Shown here piece by piece: positions 18,459 through 28,508 of a stretch of DNA of 64,000 nt; position 1 is the stretch's first letter, and each line of letters begins with the position of its first letter. A program made the translations under genes and the position numbers. The stretch spans positions 1-64,000 of the forward strand of contig NZ_JAMOIH010000010.1 in NCBI RefSeq assembly GCF_024448955.1. The letters are read 5' to 3'. The notes under the pieces were generated by a model, which did no database searches, had not been told where the DNA came from, and saw only the letters and a program-made list of their open reading frames with translations. This DNA is from Stutzerimonas stutzeri (GTDB lineage: Bacteria; Pseudomonadota; Gammaproteobacteria; Pseudomonadales; Pseudomonadaceae).

Positions 18459-21400
18459 TCAAGCCGCCCTGTCTGGACTTGCCAATAGCGTGTAAACGGC
18501 CGGCAGAACGAATAGCGTGAACAGGGTGCCGACCGTCATGCCCGTGGCGATCACCATTCCGATATCGAAGCGGCTGACGGCGCCGGCACCACTGGCCAGG
18601 ATCAGCGGAATCATGCCGAATACCGTTGCCGCCGTCGTCATCAGGACCGGTCTCAGTCGAATCGCCGCCGCTTCTTCCACGGCTTCGCGGCGGCTCATAC
18701 CCTGCTCGCGGCGAAGCTGATTGGCGAACTCGACGATCATGATGCCGTGTTTGCTGATCAGCCCGATCAGCGTCACCAGTCCGACCTGGGTATAGATGTT
18801 CATGCCCGACAGGCCGAGAAAGAGCGGCACCAGCGCGCCACAGATCGACAGCGGCACCGTGACGAGGATTACCAGCGGATCGCGGAAGCTCTCGAACTGC
18901 GCCGCCAGCACCAGAAAGATCACCGCCAGCGCGAGCGCGAAGGTCGTGTACAGGGCGTTCCCCTCCTGAATGTACTGGCGCGACGCGCCGGCGTAATCGA
19001 AGGTGAATCCCTGCGGCGCTTCTTCCTGAGCGATGCCGAGCAGCGTGTCGATCGCCTCGCCCATGCTGACGATAGGGAAGCCCTGTATCGTCGCTGCGTT
19101 GAGCTGCTGGAACTGCTTCAACTGCGTCGGCCGAGCCCGGTCGCGCACCTTGATCAAGGTCGACAAGGGCACCATCTCGCCCTGGTCGTTCTTCACGTAG
19201 TAGTTCTTCAGCCAGCCGGGATTGTCCCGGTAGGCCCTTTCAACCTGGGCGATCACCTTGTAACTGCGACCCTCGATGGTGAAGCGGTTGATCTCGCTTT
19301 CGCCGAGCAGGGTGGCCAGCGTCACGCCGAGGTCTTCCATCGTTACGCCCATTTGCGCGGCCTTTTCGCGGTCGATATCGACGACGATTTCGGGTTTGTC
19401 GAACGCCAGATCCACGTCGAGGAAGGCGAACTTGCCGGACGCTTCGGCTCTTTCCTTGATGCGCTCGGTGACCTGCAGCAGCGACTCGTAGTCGCTCGCG
19501 GTATTGATCACGAACTGAAAGGGAAGGCCTTCGCCAGTGCCGGGCAAGGATGGCAGGTTGAAGCCGAACACCTGCAAGCCAGGAATGCTGTCGAGCTTGG
19601 CCTGGACCTCCGGCAATACCTCCATCTGAGTACGCTCGCGCTCATCCCAAGGCTTCATCAAAAACCCGCCAATGCCGCTCTGTACGCCGTCGAACCCATT
19701 GATCTGGAACCAGGAGTAGTACTCGGGGAAGGATTTGAAGATTTCCAGAAACTGGTCGGTATACGCGTTCAGATAATCGAGGTTGGTCGTTTGCGGTGCG
19801 CTGGCCATCATGAAGATGATGCCCTGATCCTCTTCCGGAGCCAGTTCGCTTTCGGTGAATGTGAGCAGAACCGGAATCAGCCCGAGCACGATCACGGCGA
19901 ACACCAGTACCACGGGACGGGTATTCAGCGTGCCGTGCAGGGCGCGCTGGTACCGCAGTTTCAGGCGGTCGAACAGATTGTCCAGCCGGTGCGCCAGGCC
20001 CGTCGAGCTCTCTTCATGACGCAACAGCCGCGAGCACATCATGGGCGACAAGGTCAGCGCCACAACGCCGGAGATCAGCACCGCGCCGGCCAGCGTCAGC
20101 GCGAATTCCTGGAACAGCGCGCCGGTCAGCCCTTGCAGGAAGCCGATGGGCGCATACACCGCCGCCAGGGTGATGGTCATGCTGACCACCGGCATGGCGA
20201 TCTCGCGCGCCCCGTCGATGGCCGCCTGGAAGGGGGTCTTGCCTTGTTCGATGTGCCGGTGGATGTTTTCGACCACGACAATGGCGTCGTCCACCACCAG
20301 GCCGATCGCCAGCACCATGGCCAGCAGCGTCAGCAGGTTGATCGAATAACCCATGGTCTGCATGAAGAACATCACGCCGATCATCGACAGCGGAATGGTC
20401 ACCACCGGAATCAGTACCGAACGCAGCGAACCGAGGAACAGGAAGACCACGATGATGACGATGACCACCGCCTCGGCGAGGGTTTTAACCACTTCGTCGA
20501 TCGACGCCTGGATGAAGCGCGTCGCGTCATAGGCGATGGTCACCTTCAGATTCGGTGGCAGTTGCGATTCGATCTCCGGCATCACTGCACGCACTTCGCG
20601 GATCACATCCAGCGGGTTGGCACTCGGCGTGCTCTTGACGCCGATGTAGACCGACGGGATGCCGTCGAACGAGCTGATGGCGTTATAGCTTTCGGCGCCC
20701 ATTTCGACCCGTGCAACATCGCCGAGCAGCACGCGACTGTCGCCCTGGGTTTTCAACGGAATCGCCGCAAAGGCTTCCGGCGTCTTCAGATCGGTGTTGG
20801 CATTGATGCTGGTGACGACGTATTGGCCTTTCACCTCGCCGGCAGCAGAAAGGAAGTTGTATTGACGCACCGCCTCGTTCACGTCGCTTGCGGACAGGCC
20901 ATGGGCGGCGAGTTTCACCGGGTCCAGCCAAAGCCGCATGGCGAAGACCTGATTGCCGAGAATCTCCGCCTCGGCCATGCCGGGCAGGGTGGCCAGCTTC
21001 GGCTGAATCACCCGCGATAGGTAATCGGTAATTTGCGGATTGCTCAGCTGCTCGCTGTAGAAGCTGATGTACATGAGCGCGGTCGAATCGGCGGCTTGCT
21101 TGTTCAGCACCGGGTCTTCGGCGTTCTGCGGCAGCTGGTTCTTTACCGAGTTGGCCTGGCTCAACAACTCGGTGTAGAGCCGGTCAGTGTCGGCGCCGAT
21201 GCGGGCGTAAACCGAGATGACCGACAGGTTCTGCCGGCTCACCGAGGTCATGTAATCCACGCCTTCGGCGCTGGCCAGACTCTGCTGCAGTGGTTGAGTG
21301 ATATAGCCCTGGATCGTTTCGGCGTTGGCGCCGGGATAGGCGGTGGTCACCGTGATCAGCGCGCTTTCCATCTGCGGATACTGACGAATCACCAGGCTGT

Positions 21401-21488
21401 TGAACGCCTGGAAGCCGAGCAGCACGATCAGCAGGCTGACCACGCTGGCCAGCACCGGGCGGCGAATGAATGGGTCGGTAAAAGCCAT
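18459..21488 (-). CDS. RND efflux pump, inner-membrane transporter (HAE1 family)
   Basis: This 1009-residue proton-driven exporter has two halves, each of six membrane helices and a large periplasmic loop. The proton-relay aspartates D400-D401 lie in LAIGLVVDDAIVVVENI. The N-terminus FIRRPVLASVVSLLIVLLG and the end VGTLFTLFVLPAVYTLLA are standard. It lies 24 bases after its membrane fusion partner. No outer-membrane channel gene is adjacent, so it probably uses one encoded elsewhere. From memory it matches the PA4374-PA4375 type pair. The substrate is unknown. Confidence 0.94.
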   Translation of the reverse strand: MAFTDPFIRRPVLASVVSLLIVLLGFQAFNSLVIRQYPQMESALITVTTAYPGANAETIQGYITQPLQQSLASAEGVDYMTSVSRQNLSVISVYARIGADTDRLYTELLSQANSVKNQLPQNAEDPVLNKQAADSTALMYISFYSEQLSNPQITDYLSRVIQPKLATLPGMAEAEILGNQVFAMRLWLDPVKLAAHGLSASDVNEAVRQYNFLSAAGEVKGQYVVTSINANTDLKTPEAFAAIPLKTQGDSRVLLGDVARVEMGAESYNAISSFDGIPSVYIGVKSTPSANPLDVIREVRAVMPEIESQLPPNLKVTIAYDATRFIQASIDEVVKTLAEAVVIVIIVVFLFLGSLRSVLIPVVTIPLSMIGVMFFMQTMGYSINLLTLLAMVLAIGLVVDDAIVVVENIHRHIEQGKTPFQAAIDGAREIAMPVVSMTITLAAVYAPIGFLQGLTGALFQEFALTLAGAVLISGVVALTLSPMMCSRLLRHEESSTGLAHRLDNLFDRLKLRYQRALHGTLNTRPVVLVFAVIVLGLIPVLLTFTESELAPEEDQGIIFMMASAPQTTNLDYLNAYTDQFLEIFKSFPEYYSWFQINGFDGVQSGIGGFLMKPWDERERTQMEVLPEVQAKLDSIPGLQVFGFNLPSLPGTGEGLPFQFVINTASDYESLLQVTERIKERAEASGKFAFLDVDLAFDKPEIVVDIDREKAAQMGVTMEDLGVTLATLLGESEINRFTIEGRSYKVIAQVERAYRDNPGWLKNYYVKNDQGEMVPLSTLIKVRDRARPTQLKQFQQLNAATIQGFPIVSMGEAIDTLLGIAQEEAPQGFTFDYAGASRQYIQEGNALYTTFALALAVIFLVLAAQFESFRDPLVILVTVPLSICGALVPLFLGLSGMNIYTQVGLVTLIGLISKHGIMIVEFANQLRREQGMSRREAVEEAAAIRLRPVLMTTAATVFGMIPLILASGAGAVSRFDIGMVIATGMTVGTLFTLFVLPAVYTLLASPDRAA

Positions 21489-21512
21489 GAGGATGTCTTT
21501 CCTGTGTCGACG

Positions 21513-22667
21513 TCAGCGGGCGTCGGACCCGTTGTTCGGCTCGAGTTCGAGCGTGCGCTTGTCGGCGATGGCCACGTGCGTGCCGGTGTCCAGCTTGAGC
21601 TGGCCGGCAATCACCACCTGTTCGCCGGCATCGAGCCCGTCGAGGATCACCACGCGGCCGTTGCGCCGCTCACCGGTTTCGACGAAGCGACGTTCCACCA
21701 CCAGATACGGCTCGTTGCGTTCGGGCGCTTCGTCGCCTTCCTCGGGTTCGGGCGCCTGGCCTTCCTTCACCAGCAGTACCGAATTGCCGTACAGCGTGTA
21801 GGTGATGGCAGTCTCCGGCACGACGACCTGGGGCTCGTCGTCCGGCAACAGCACCTGCAGGTCGGCGAACATGCCGGGTAGCAGCCGCTCGCCGGGGTTG
21901 GCCAGCTCCGCGCGCACCTGAATGTTGCGGGTGGTGATGTCCACCTTGGGATTCAGGGCGACGAGGGTGCCCGTGAACCGCTCGCCGGGAAAAGCCGGCA
22001 CCTGGATGTGCACGGGCAGGCCGATGGCGAGCGAGGGAACCTGTTGTTCGGCCACGTAGAAATCGACGAACAAGGTGGACAGGTCCTGCAGCGTCGCGAT
22101 CGGCGTACCGGCGGCGACGAAGTCACCGACGTCCACCTGGCGAATGCCGATGGTTCCGGAAAAGGGCGCAAGAATGCGTTTCTTCGCCAGGCTGGCTTTC
22201 AGCTGCTCGACCGCGGCAGCTGCTTTTTGCGACTCGGCATTGAGCCGATCGAACTCGCTGCGCGAGATGGCCTGAGTGTCGATCAAACTGCGGGCTCGCT
22301 TGAATTCCACGTTTGCCAGATGCAGATCGGCTTCGGCCGCCGCAAGGCTTGCCTGCTCGATCTCGCTGTCGAGCAGAACGATCGGCTGGCCCTTGCTGAC
22401 CTTTTCACCCGAACGAAACTGTACGTCGCTGACGGTGCCGACGACCTCCACGGATAGATCGATGCCCTGGGACGCCGTGAGCGTGCCGATCGCCGAAATT
22501 TGGCGCTGCCACGGCTGTCGGCGCGACTCCACGACCTCGACGTTGACGGGCGGCTTCGGGGCCTCGAACTGTTGGATCTGCGTGTATATGGAATTGAACT
22601 TGATGGCGGCGAGAATCAATACAACGACGATCACCGCGCCCAGCATGAGCAGCATGCGGCGCAACAT
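21513..22667 (-). CDS. RND efflux pump, periplasmic membrane fusion protein
   Basis: This 384-residue protein links the RND pump to an outer-membrane channel. An N-terminal membrane anchor (about residues 5-24, MLLMLGAVIVVVLILAAI) is followed by the split lipoyl-like domain (GTLTASQGIDLSVEVVGTVSDV ... ILAPFSGTIGIRQVDVGDFV), a coiled-coil hairpin between its halves, then beta-barrel and membrane-proximal domains. The C-terminal linker has an acidic insertion (EPEEGDEAPERNE), which is slightly unusual. It is the first gene of the pump operon. Confidence 0.92.
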   Translation of the reverse strand: MLRRMLLMLGAVIVVVLILAAIKFNSIYTQIQQFEAPKPPVNVEVVESRRQPWQRQISAIGTLTASQGIDLSVEVVGTVSDVQFRSGEKVSKGQPIVLLDSEIEQASLAAAEADLHLANVEFKRARSLIDTQAISRSEFDRLNAESQKAAAAVEQLKASLAKKRILAPFSGTIGIRQVDVGDFVAAGTPIATLQDLSTLFVDFYVAEQQVPSLAIGLPVHIQVPAFPGERFTGTLVALNPKVDITTRNIQVRAELANPGERLLPGMFADLQVLLPDDEPQVVVPETAITYTLYGNSVLLVKEGQAPEPEEGDEAPERNEPYLVVERRFVETGERRNGRVVILDGLDAGEQVVIAGQLKLDTGTHVAIADKRTLELEPNNGSDAR

Positions 22668-22965
22668 TTTCCGTATTCCCTGGAGAGGTGAGCCGGCTGA
22701 CTACTGCCATGAACGAGGCAGCCGTGCGGGTAAACACTGGATCACCGAATGCCGCCCTGACGGGATGCTCGGCCTTTTACTGTTCCGACCGGTGTGGTCG
22801 AGAACAGCGAAATTAGTCCCGAATTGAATGTATGTAAAGCAGTCGATAGACAGGCCCGACGTGCAGTCTTGGGCGCGCAAACAAGAGGGATAGAGCGGTG
22901 CGTCCAGCATTCGCCGTCACCGGCCCGCTTTTATGGCGAGGCCGGTGGGTCAGGGCAGGTTTGCG
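22668..22965. other. Intergenic region before the pump operon
   Basis: I see no coding frame with support. It should hold the pump promoter on the minus strand and the 3' end of the chemoreceptor transcript. I recognise no clear operator or terminator. Confidence 0.4.
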
Positions 22966-24591
22966 TCAGCCTGCGAGACGGTGGGTCACTTCACTGAGCT
23001 GCGCCGACAAGCCGTGCAGGTTCTGGCTGGCTTTTTCGGTGCGCTCGACATTGCTCTGATTGGTGGTGGCGATTGTGGTGATCTCGGTGAGGTTGCGTGA
23101 GATGTCTTCCGCCACGGAGGTTTGTTCCTCGGCAGCGGTGGCGATCTGCCGGTTCATGTCACGAATCGCTTCGACTTCCAGCGTGATGCGTTGAAGCATG
23201 CTGCCCGCTTCGGTGACCCGCTCGACTCCTTCATCGCTACGGCTCTGGCCGTTTTCTATCGCGCGCACCGCATCCACCGCGCCGGTCTGCACCGTATCGA
23301 TGATCTGGTGAATCTCGGCGGTGGAATCCGCCGTGCGCCGGGCCAGCGTACGCACTTCATCGGCCACGACGGCGAATCCGCGGCCTGCATCGCCGGCCCG
23401 TGCAGCTTCGATGGCTGCGTTCAGGGCCAGCAGATTGGTTTGATCGGCGATGCCGCGAATGACCTCCAGCACCTTGCCGATTCGGCCACTGTCAGCCTCC
23501 AGACGGCGAATGACGTCGGCCGTATTGCTGATCTCGCCACGCATGTGAGTAATCGTCTGAATGGTCGAGCGCATCATGCTTTCGCCCTGCTGCGCCGAGT
23601 GGTCGGCAGCGTCCGCGGCGCGCGCGGCGTCAGCGGCGTGGCGTGCCACTTCTTGAGCCGTAGCGGACATTTCGTGCATGGCGGTTGCGACCTGATCGGT
23701 GCGCGAGAATTGTTCACGGGTACCTTGGCCCATCAACGCCGCGATGGCGTTCAGTTCGCCGCTGGCATTGTCCAGGTCCGAGGTGCTGCGTTGCAGGCGG
23801 GTGAATGTATCAGCGAGAAAGTCGCGCAGAATGTTAGCTGCGGCTGCTAGACGTCCTAGTTCGTCGGCACGGCTGCTGTCGACGTGTTCGCTGAAATTGC
23901 CCTGGCTGAGTTTGGCGATGTGGTCGATCAGATGACGGATCGGGTTAATCAATTGGCGATTGACTAGCCACAGGCTGAGAAGAGCGACCAGCGCGCCAGC
24001 GATCACCATGATCAGCGACCCGGAAATGATGGCCTGGTCGGCGGCGTGGCCGATTTCATCGGAGCTGTGCAGCGCTGACTCACGCAGCTGTTCGACCAGA
24101 GCGCTCAGCTGTTCGCTGGTGGCGCGATCGATTCCCTGAACGGCTTCATCGCCGGCTACCGGATCGTTACCGGCGGCGATGTAAGCATCGCGCCCGGCTC
24201 GATAAGCGACACCGAGGGCACGATGTTCCGCTCGTAGCGCTTCGATCTTGCTCGACAGGTCCGGTCTGTGGCTGCTCAGTTGTACGAGCGTGGACAGTAA
24301 CTCCTGGACGTTGCGCTCCTGCTTTTCGAAGCTCTGCCAATACTTGTCCATGGCGTCAGGCGATTTGCCACGCAGCAGGACGTTCTTCCACTCCTGCACC
24401 TGCACCTTGAATTCCAGATTGGCTTCGTCAATCAATCGTGACGCCTCGATCGGACCTTTCAGCAGCGTCTGGTAGGCGGAAATGTCCTTGGACAGGAAGG
24501 AAAAACTGGCGAGGGCGATCACGAGCATCACCAGCAGGCTGGCGCCGATCAGGCCCAGCAACTGAGCCCGTAGGGATTTTTTCAGAAACAT
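22966..24591 (-). CDS. Methyl-accepting chemotaxis protein
   Basis: This 541-residue chemoreceptor has membrane helices at about residues 9-31 and 190-212 flanking a helical periplasmic domain of about 155 residues (four-helix-bundle type, with little sequence signature). A HAMP domain and the signalling domain follow. The hairpin tip reads [29 protein letters not shown] and is complete. I start at the ATG at 24591 ([12 protein letters not shown]), which opens directly into the first helix; the earlier in-frame start at 24654 adds a non-hydrophobic leader. There is no C-terminal CheR-binding pentapeptide. The ligand is unknown. Confidence 0.92.
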   Translation of the reverse strand: MFLKKSLRAQLLGLIGASLLVMLVIALASFSFLSKDISAYQTLLKGPIEASRLIDEANLEFKVQVQEWKNVLLRGKSPDAMDKYWQSFEKQERNVQELLSTLVQLSSHRPDLSSKIEALRAEHRALGVAYRAGRDAYIAAGNDPVAGDEAVQGIDRATSEQLSALVEQLRESALHSSDEIGHAADQAIISGSLIMVIAGALVALLSLWLVNRQLINPIRHLIDHIAKLSQGNFSEHVDSSRADELGRLAAAANILRDFLADTFTRLQRSTSDLDNASGELNAIAALMGQGTREQFSRTDQVATAMHEMSATAQEVARHAADAARAADAADHSAQQGESMMRSTIQTITHMRGEISNTADVIRRLEADSGRIGKVLEVIRGIADQTNLLALNAAIEAARAGDAGRGFAVVADEVRTLARRTADSTAEIHQIIDTVQTGAVDAVRAIENGQSRSDEGVERVTEAGSMLQRITLEVEAIRDMNRQIATAAEEQTSVAEDISRNLTEITTIATTNQSNVERTEKASQNLHGLSAQLSEVTHRLAG

Positions 24592-24712
24592 CAGAGCGTT
24601 CTCGTATCGAGGAGGTGCGCTTGCACTATTGGCAAGAACTAACCGGGTGCTCACAAGTGTGACCGCCCGGTCGCTCTGTTTTTCGGCGCGTCGTCTCGAT
24701 ACTTGAGAACTT

Positions 24713-25807
24713 TCAGACCAGGCGCAAATGGTTGTCCCAGAGCCCTGCCGGAAGTTGCAGTGGGGTACTGACGAAGCGCTCGCCCTGGCAGTCGACCAAC
24801 CGGCAGCGGCCTTGCCCCGAACTCACCACGAAGCCCTGTTCGACCGCCGCGACGCCGGCGCAATCGGGCAGGTGGATTTCTTCGCGCAGCGCAGCGCTGT
24901 CCAGATCCCAGATGAAGACCTTATTGCCGCGCGGCGCCGTCACGGCCAGCAGGCGCAGCGGATCATTGATCGCCAGGCTGGCGGTGTACTGGTTCATTGT
25001 CTGGCGCTGCGCTTCACCCAGCGGGAACGCCTGGAACGCCTCACCGGGACGCTTGATCGCCAGCAGCGGGACCGCGTCCATCGGATCACCTTCGTACTGC
25101 TGGCCCGATACCACGGTGCCGTCTGCGGCAACCGCGAGGTGACGCACGCTATTCATCTGCTCGGGCAGTTGCTCCTTGCTGATTAGCGCGCCGTCGCGAT
25201 GGAGCAGCACCAGACTCGGCTCCATGGCATCGAGATTCATCATCTCGCGGCTGTCGGCCTCGGTGCGGATGCCGCCGTTGGCAATTACTAGCGTCTCGCC
25301 GTCGGGCATCCAGAGCAGCTGATGCGGGCCGATGCCGTGGCTGGAGTGTTCGCCTTCGCGGACCAGCCGGCGCTCCTCGACGCGATATATGCCAATCACT
25401 CCGCGACCGGCATCCGTGGTGTCGTTCTCTGTGGCGTAGAACAGGTCGCCGCTGGCATGGAACACGCCATGACCATAGAAGTGGCGGTCGGGTGGCGAGG
25501 CGATGATCTGTAGCAAGGTGCCGTCCCTGCTGTCGATCAGATAGCTCTCGCGGCTCGGCCGGCGCCCGACGAATACCGCCAACGGCAGATGGGGATGGAC
25601 ATAGACATCATGGCAGCGCTCATTGACCGGCGTGGCGAACACGCGGCTGCCGTCGAGTCGATAGCCGACCGCGTAATGACGGCCATCGGCATCGTCGCGC
25701 GCGGAGAGCAGCAGCGGTTGCTCGCTATGACGGGTCAGTGTCCAGCCACCGACGGCGGAGACGGCGACCAGAGCACTGCCCAGTCCGAGAAAGGCTCTAC
25801 GTTTCAT
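24713..25807 (-). CDS. DUF1513 family exported protein
   Basis: This 364-residue protein begins [20 protein letters not shown], which looks like a twin-arginine export signal, so it may fold with a cofactor before export. The rest has repeating short strands and turn-rich segments resembling a beta-propeller ([36 protein letters not shown]). It is the last gene of a four-gene minus-strand cluster with two imelysins and a di-haem protein, a set I recall as iron-linked. The start at 25807 is one base from the end of the imelysin gene, implying coupled translation. Confidence 0.85.
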   Translation of the reverse strand: MKRRAFLGLGSALVAVSAVGGWTLTRHSEQPLLLSARDDADGRHYAVGYRLDGSRVFATPVNERCHDVYVHPHLPLAVFVGRRPSRESYLIDSRDGTLLQIIASPPDRHFYGHGVFHASGDLFYATENDTTDAGRGVIGIYRVEERRLVREGEHSSHGIGPHQLLWMPDGETLVIANGGIRTEADSREMMNLDAMEPSLVLLHRDGALISKEQLPEQMNSVRHLAVAADGTVVSGQQYEGDPMDAVPLLAIKRPGEAFQAFPLGEAQRQTMNQYTASLAINDPLRLLAVTAPRGNKVFIWDLDSAALREEIHLPDCAGVAAVEQGFVVSSGQGRCRLVDCQGERFVSTPLQLPAGLWDNHLRLV

Positions 25808-25808
25808 A

Positions 25809-26882
25809 TCAATCTCCGTCGTGAGCGTTGAAGCCGATCTGTACGCCCAGCGCGCGGGCCAGTTCCGTCTGGTGCAAGCGGTGTAGTACGTCGATGTCCT
25901 GGTACAGCGCATTCAGTCTTTCGCGACCGGCCTCGTCGGCGATTAGTTCGCTGAACGGCAGCATGATGTCCGTCAGGTGTTGGCGGGCCGTCGCGTAGGC
26001 GACGTCGATGCGTTTGACCAGGTCGGCCTGATCGGCCGGTACCAGACGTTTGAAGCCGTTGTCATCGGCGCCTTGCCACAGTTTTTGTGCACCGGCGAGG
26101 GCGGCATCGATACTGCCGAGCGTGGCGTCGCTGCGCCAGGCTTCGGCCTGGAATGGCTGCGGGTAGCCTTTGGTCTGACGACCCAGCGGGGCGCCGAGCT
26201 TTTTCTTCAGGCCGTCCAGCGCGGTGACCTGGACGCGCAACAGATCGGCGATCGCCTCTTGCGATTCGGCGTAGCGCTCGTTGGGAAATTCGCTGAGTTG
26301 CGTGACCATGCCGCCTTCGGCCTGCCATTCCTCAAGCATGCTCGCGGCGAGCTTCTGCTGATGCTCGCCAATGGCCTCGAGCAACCGGCAATGACGCGCC
26401 TTGGACGCGTCGTCCTGCAGGTCGACGGCCTTGTCGAACAGCACGTATTCGTAAGCCGAAAGGCCCTGCAGCACGACGCTGGCGTTTTCCAGATCGGCCT
26501 GGGTCAGCTGGGGGTTCTTCTTCAGCAGGGCGGTGACCTGCCGTCCTACCAGGTTCTTTTTGTCGGGCCAGAACTGCACTTGCCAGGCTCGGTTGCCTTC
26601 GCCCATCGGCCCGATCAGCAGTGGTTGCAGGCCCGCCCAAGCGAATTGCGCCTGCAGGAAGGCCTTGCGCGCGTCGTCCAGCTCTTCGTTGCCTGCGCAA
26701 AAAGCAATGCTGCTCGCGGCCATGCGCCGGTTGGTTTCGGCCCACTGGCTATATGAAGGAAGCAGGACTTCATCGGCCAGGCTCTTGCTCGTTTCGGTAA
26801 AAGGATCGGACGGCGCGCAGGCGCTTAGCATCAGCCCCAGTGCGGTGACGGTAATGGCTGAAAGGTAACGGTTGGGATACAT
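25809..26882 (-). CDS. Imelysin family lipoprotein
   Basis: This 357-residue protein has a lipoprotein signal (ALGLMLSAC, Cys22), so it is anchored to a membrane facing the periplasm. The family (peptidase M75/EfeO-like, imelysin) is linked with iron uptake; activity in this member is unproven. The conserved aromatic and helical segments are present (FAWAGLQPLLIGPMGEG, YEYVLFDKA). The ATG at 26882 follows a GAGGAG ribosome site. It lies between the di-haem protein gene and the DUF1513 gene. Confidence 0.88.
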   Translation of the reverse strand: MYPNRYLSAITVTALGLMLSACAPSDPFTETSKSLADEVLLPSYSQWAETNRRMAASSIAFCAGNEELDDARKAFLQAQFAWAGLQPLLIGPMGEGNRAWQVQFWPDKKNLVGRQVTALLKKNPQLTQADLENASVVLQGLSAYEYVLFDKAVDLQDDASKARHCRLLEAIGEHQQKLAASMLEEWQAEGGMVTQLSEFPNERYAESQEAIADLLRVQVTALDGLKKKLGAPLGRQTKGYPQPFQAEAWRSDATLGSIDAALAGAQKLWQGADDNGFKRLVPADQADLVKRIDVAYATARQHLTDIMLPFSELIADEAGRERLNALYQDIDVLHRLHQTELARALGVQIGFNAHDGD

Positions 26883-26921
26883 GTTGCTCCTCGGCAAAGG
26901 CAGGCGCCGGTTGAAACGGCG

Positions 26922-28337
26922 CTAGAGTGATTCGAGAAAGGCCAGCAGGGCGCTGCGTTCATTGCTGTTTAAACCGAGCACGGCCTGTTTGGCTCGTTCC
27001 GCTTCGCCGCCGTGCCAGAGTATGGCTTCGAGCAGGTTGCGCGCCCGTCCGTCATGCAAAAACTGAGTATGCCCGCTGACCGCTTCGGTCATGCCGATGC
27101 CCCACAGCGGGGGGGTTCGCCATTCGCTGCCGCTGGCCTCGAACTCGGGACGATGATCGGCAAGCTCTTCACCCATGTCATGCAACAGCAGATCGGTATA
27201 GGGGCGAATCAGCTGATTGGCCAATTCAGGCTCGGCGGCATCGCCAGTGGTGAACGTTGGTACATGGCAGCTCTGGCAGCCGACGCGGTGGAACAATGTC
27301 TTGCCCTGGAGAACCTGAGGCGCGTCAACGTCGCGGCGCGCCGGTACACCTAGATTGCGAGTGTAGAACGACACCAGATTAAGGATGTTGTCACTGACCT
27401 CCGGCTCGCCACCGTGGGGCATGGCTAGGCAGTCCAGCTGTCGATCGGTACAGCTGTTGCCGGTGAACAGGCTCGTGGTCAGGCCCATGTCGTTGAAAAA
27501 CGCATCGGCATTCTGCTGGTTGAGGTTCGGTTGTCCGGCTTTCCAGCCGAAGCGGCCAATCGCGGTGTCACGCGTGACCTGATCGAACACCCGATTGGGG
27601 CGGCCGGAAATGCCGTCGCCGTTGCTGTCGTCCGGGTCGGCGTTGGCCAGTAACGCTGCTTCGGGAATGGCCTCCAGAAGACCCAGGCCGATCATTTGCG
27701 GTGCCACACGAACGGAAAATTGTGTATCGGGATGCATGGGGCCGTAACCGAGCTCGGTGATGGCCAGCTTCGGTTCGCGCAGCTCGACTTCGAATCCGTC
27801 GGCGAATCGCTCGGTCCGGGTGGCATAGCTAAGACGGACCTTGCCCTCCGGCGCCACGCCCGGAATGGCCATGTCCTGCAACTGACCACCGTAGACGGGC
27901 TCCGGTGCGATACCGCGCTCGCGGACAACCTCGGCGTGCTCGGCACCAGCGGGAATCGACAGCCGTACCAGCATGGAAACGGCATTGCCGCGCTCGGCAT
28001 CCGCGGGATGGCCGCGACCGTCCTTGATGTGGCAGCTTTGACAGGCGTTGGTATTCATCAGCGGACCGAGGCCGTCGCGCGCCGTGGTCGAAGCCGGCGC
28101 AATGACCCAGGGATTTCGGAAGAAGCTGTTGCCGACACTGAAATCCAGTCGCCTCACAGGCGATAGATTGGCAGAGGGCATCGAGAAGGCGTTCTGATCG
28201 AACTTCATCACGGTCGCGCTACCGGCGGAAAGCGCTTCGCCCGGCTCGGCCTGCTCGAAGCGTGGCGCCTGCTCGTCACAGGCGGCGAGGCTCATGGCCA
28301 GCAGCAGGGCGATAGCAGAGCGAGAAAGCGGGTGCAT
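26922..28337 (-). CDS. Di-haem oxidoreductase (DUF1111) lipoprotein
   Basis: This 471-residue protein has a lipobox (MSLAAC, Cys20) and two haem c sites: CQSCH at about 99-103 and CQSCH at about 354-358. A calcium-like loop (DPDDSNGDGISGR) lies between them. This layout matches the DUF1111 di-haem family, related to peroxidases of the MauG type and called thiol oxidoreductases in some annotations. The start at 28337 leads straight into the signal peptide. It lies between two imelysin genes, which suggests a role in periplasmic iron handling or redox. Confidence 0.9.
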   Translation of the reverse strand: MHPLSRSAIALLLAMSLAACDEQAPRFEQAEPGEALSAGSATVMKFDQNAFSMPSANLSPVRRLDFSVGNSFFRNPWVIAPASTTARDGLGPLMNTNACQSCHIKDGRGHPADAERGNAVSMLVRLSIPAGAEHAEVVRERGIAPEPVYGGQLQDMAIPGVAPEGKVRLSYATRTERFADGFEVELREPKLAITELGYGPMHPDTQFSVRVAPQMIGLGLLEAIPEAALLANADPDDSNGDGISGRPNRVFDQVTRDTAIGRFGWKAGQPNLNQQNADAFFNDMGLTTSLFTGNSCTDRQLDCLAMPHGGEPEVSDNILNLVSFYTRNLGVPARRDVDAPQVLQGKTLFHRVGCQSCHVPTFTTGDAAEPELANQLIRPYTDLLLHDMGEELADHRPEFEASGSEWRTPPLWGIGMTEAVSGHTQFLHDGRARNLLEAILWHGGEAERAKQAVLGLNSNERSALLAFLESL

Positions 28338-28508
28338 CAGGTGTACCTGGACGTGGCAGGGCGGCAATCTTAGCAGCCTAACGGAGTGTGAATAAGAGCA
28401 GTTTGCATTTGGTCTGGCTCTGGTTGCTATAGCTTGGCTGTTAGCGGAAGAGCGCACCATGAAACGGCATTCAGGGAGCGGCCTTGCACCGCTCCCTGAA
28501 ACACAGGA

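Noticed and set aside
18747..21020. Plus-strand frame of 757 residues opposite the RND pump
   Set aside because: Its composition (very rich in H, Q, R, D) is typical of antisense frames in high-GC genes.
28386..28410. Second Fur box before the di-haem gene
   Set aside because: It fits the pattern at only about 11 of 15 positions.
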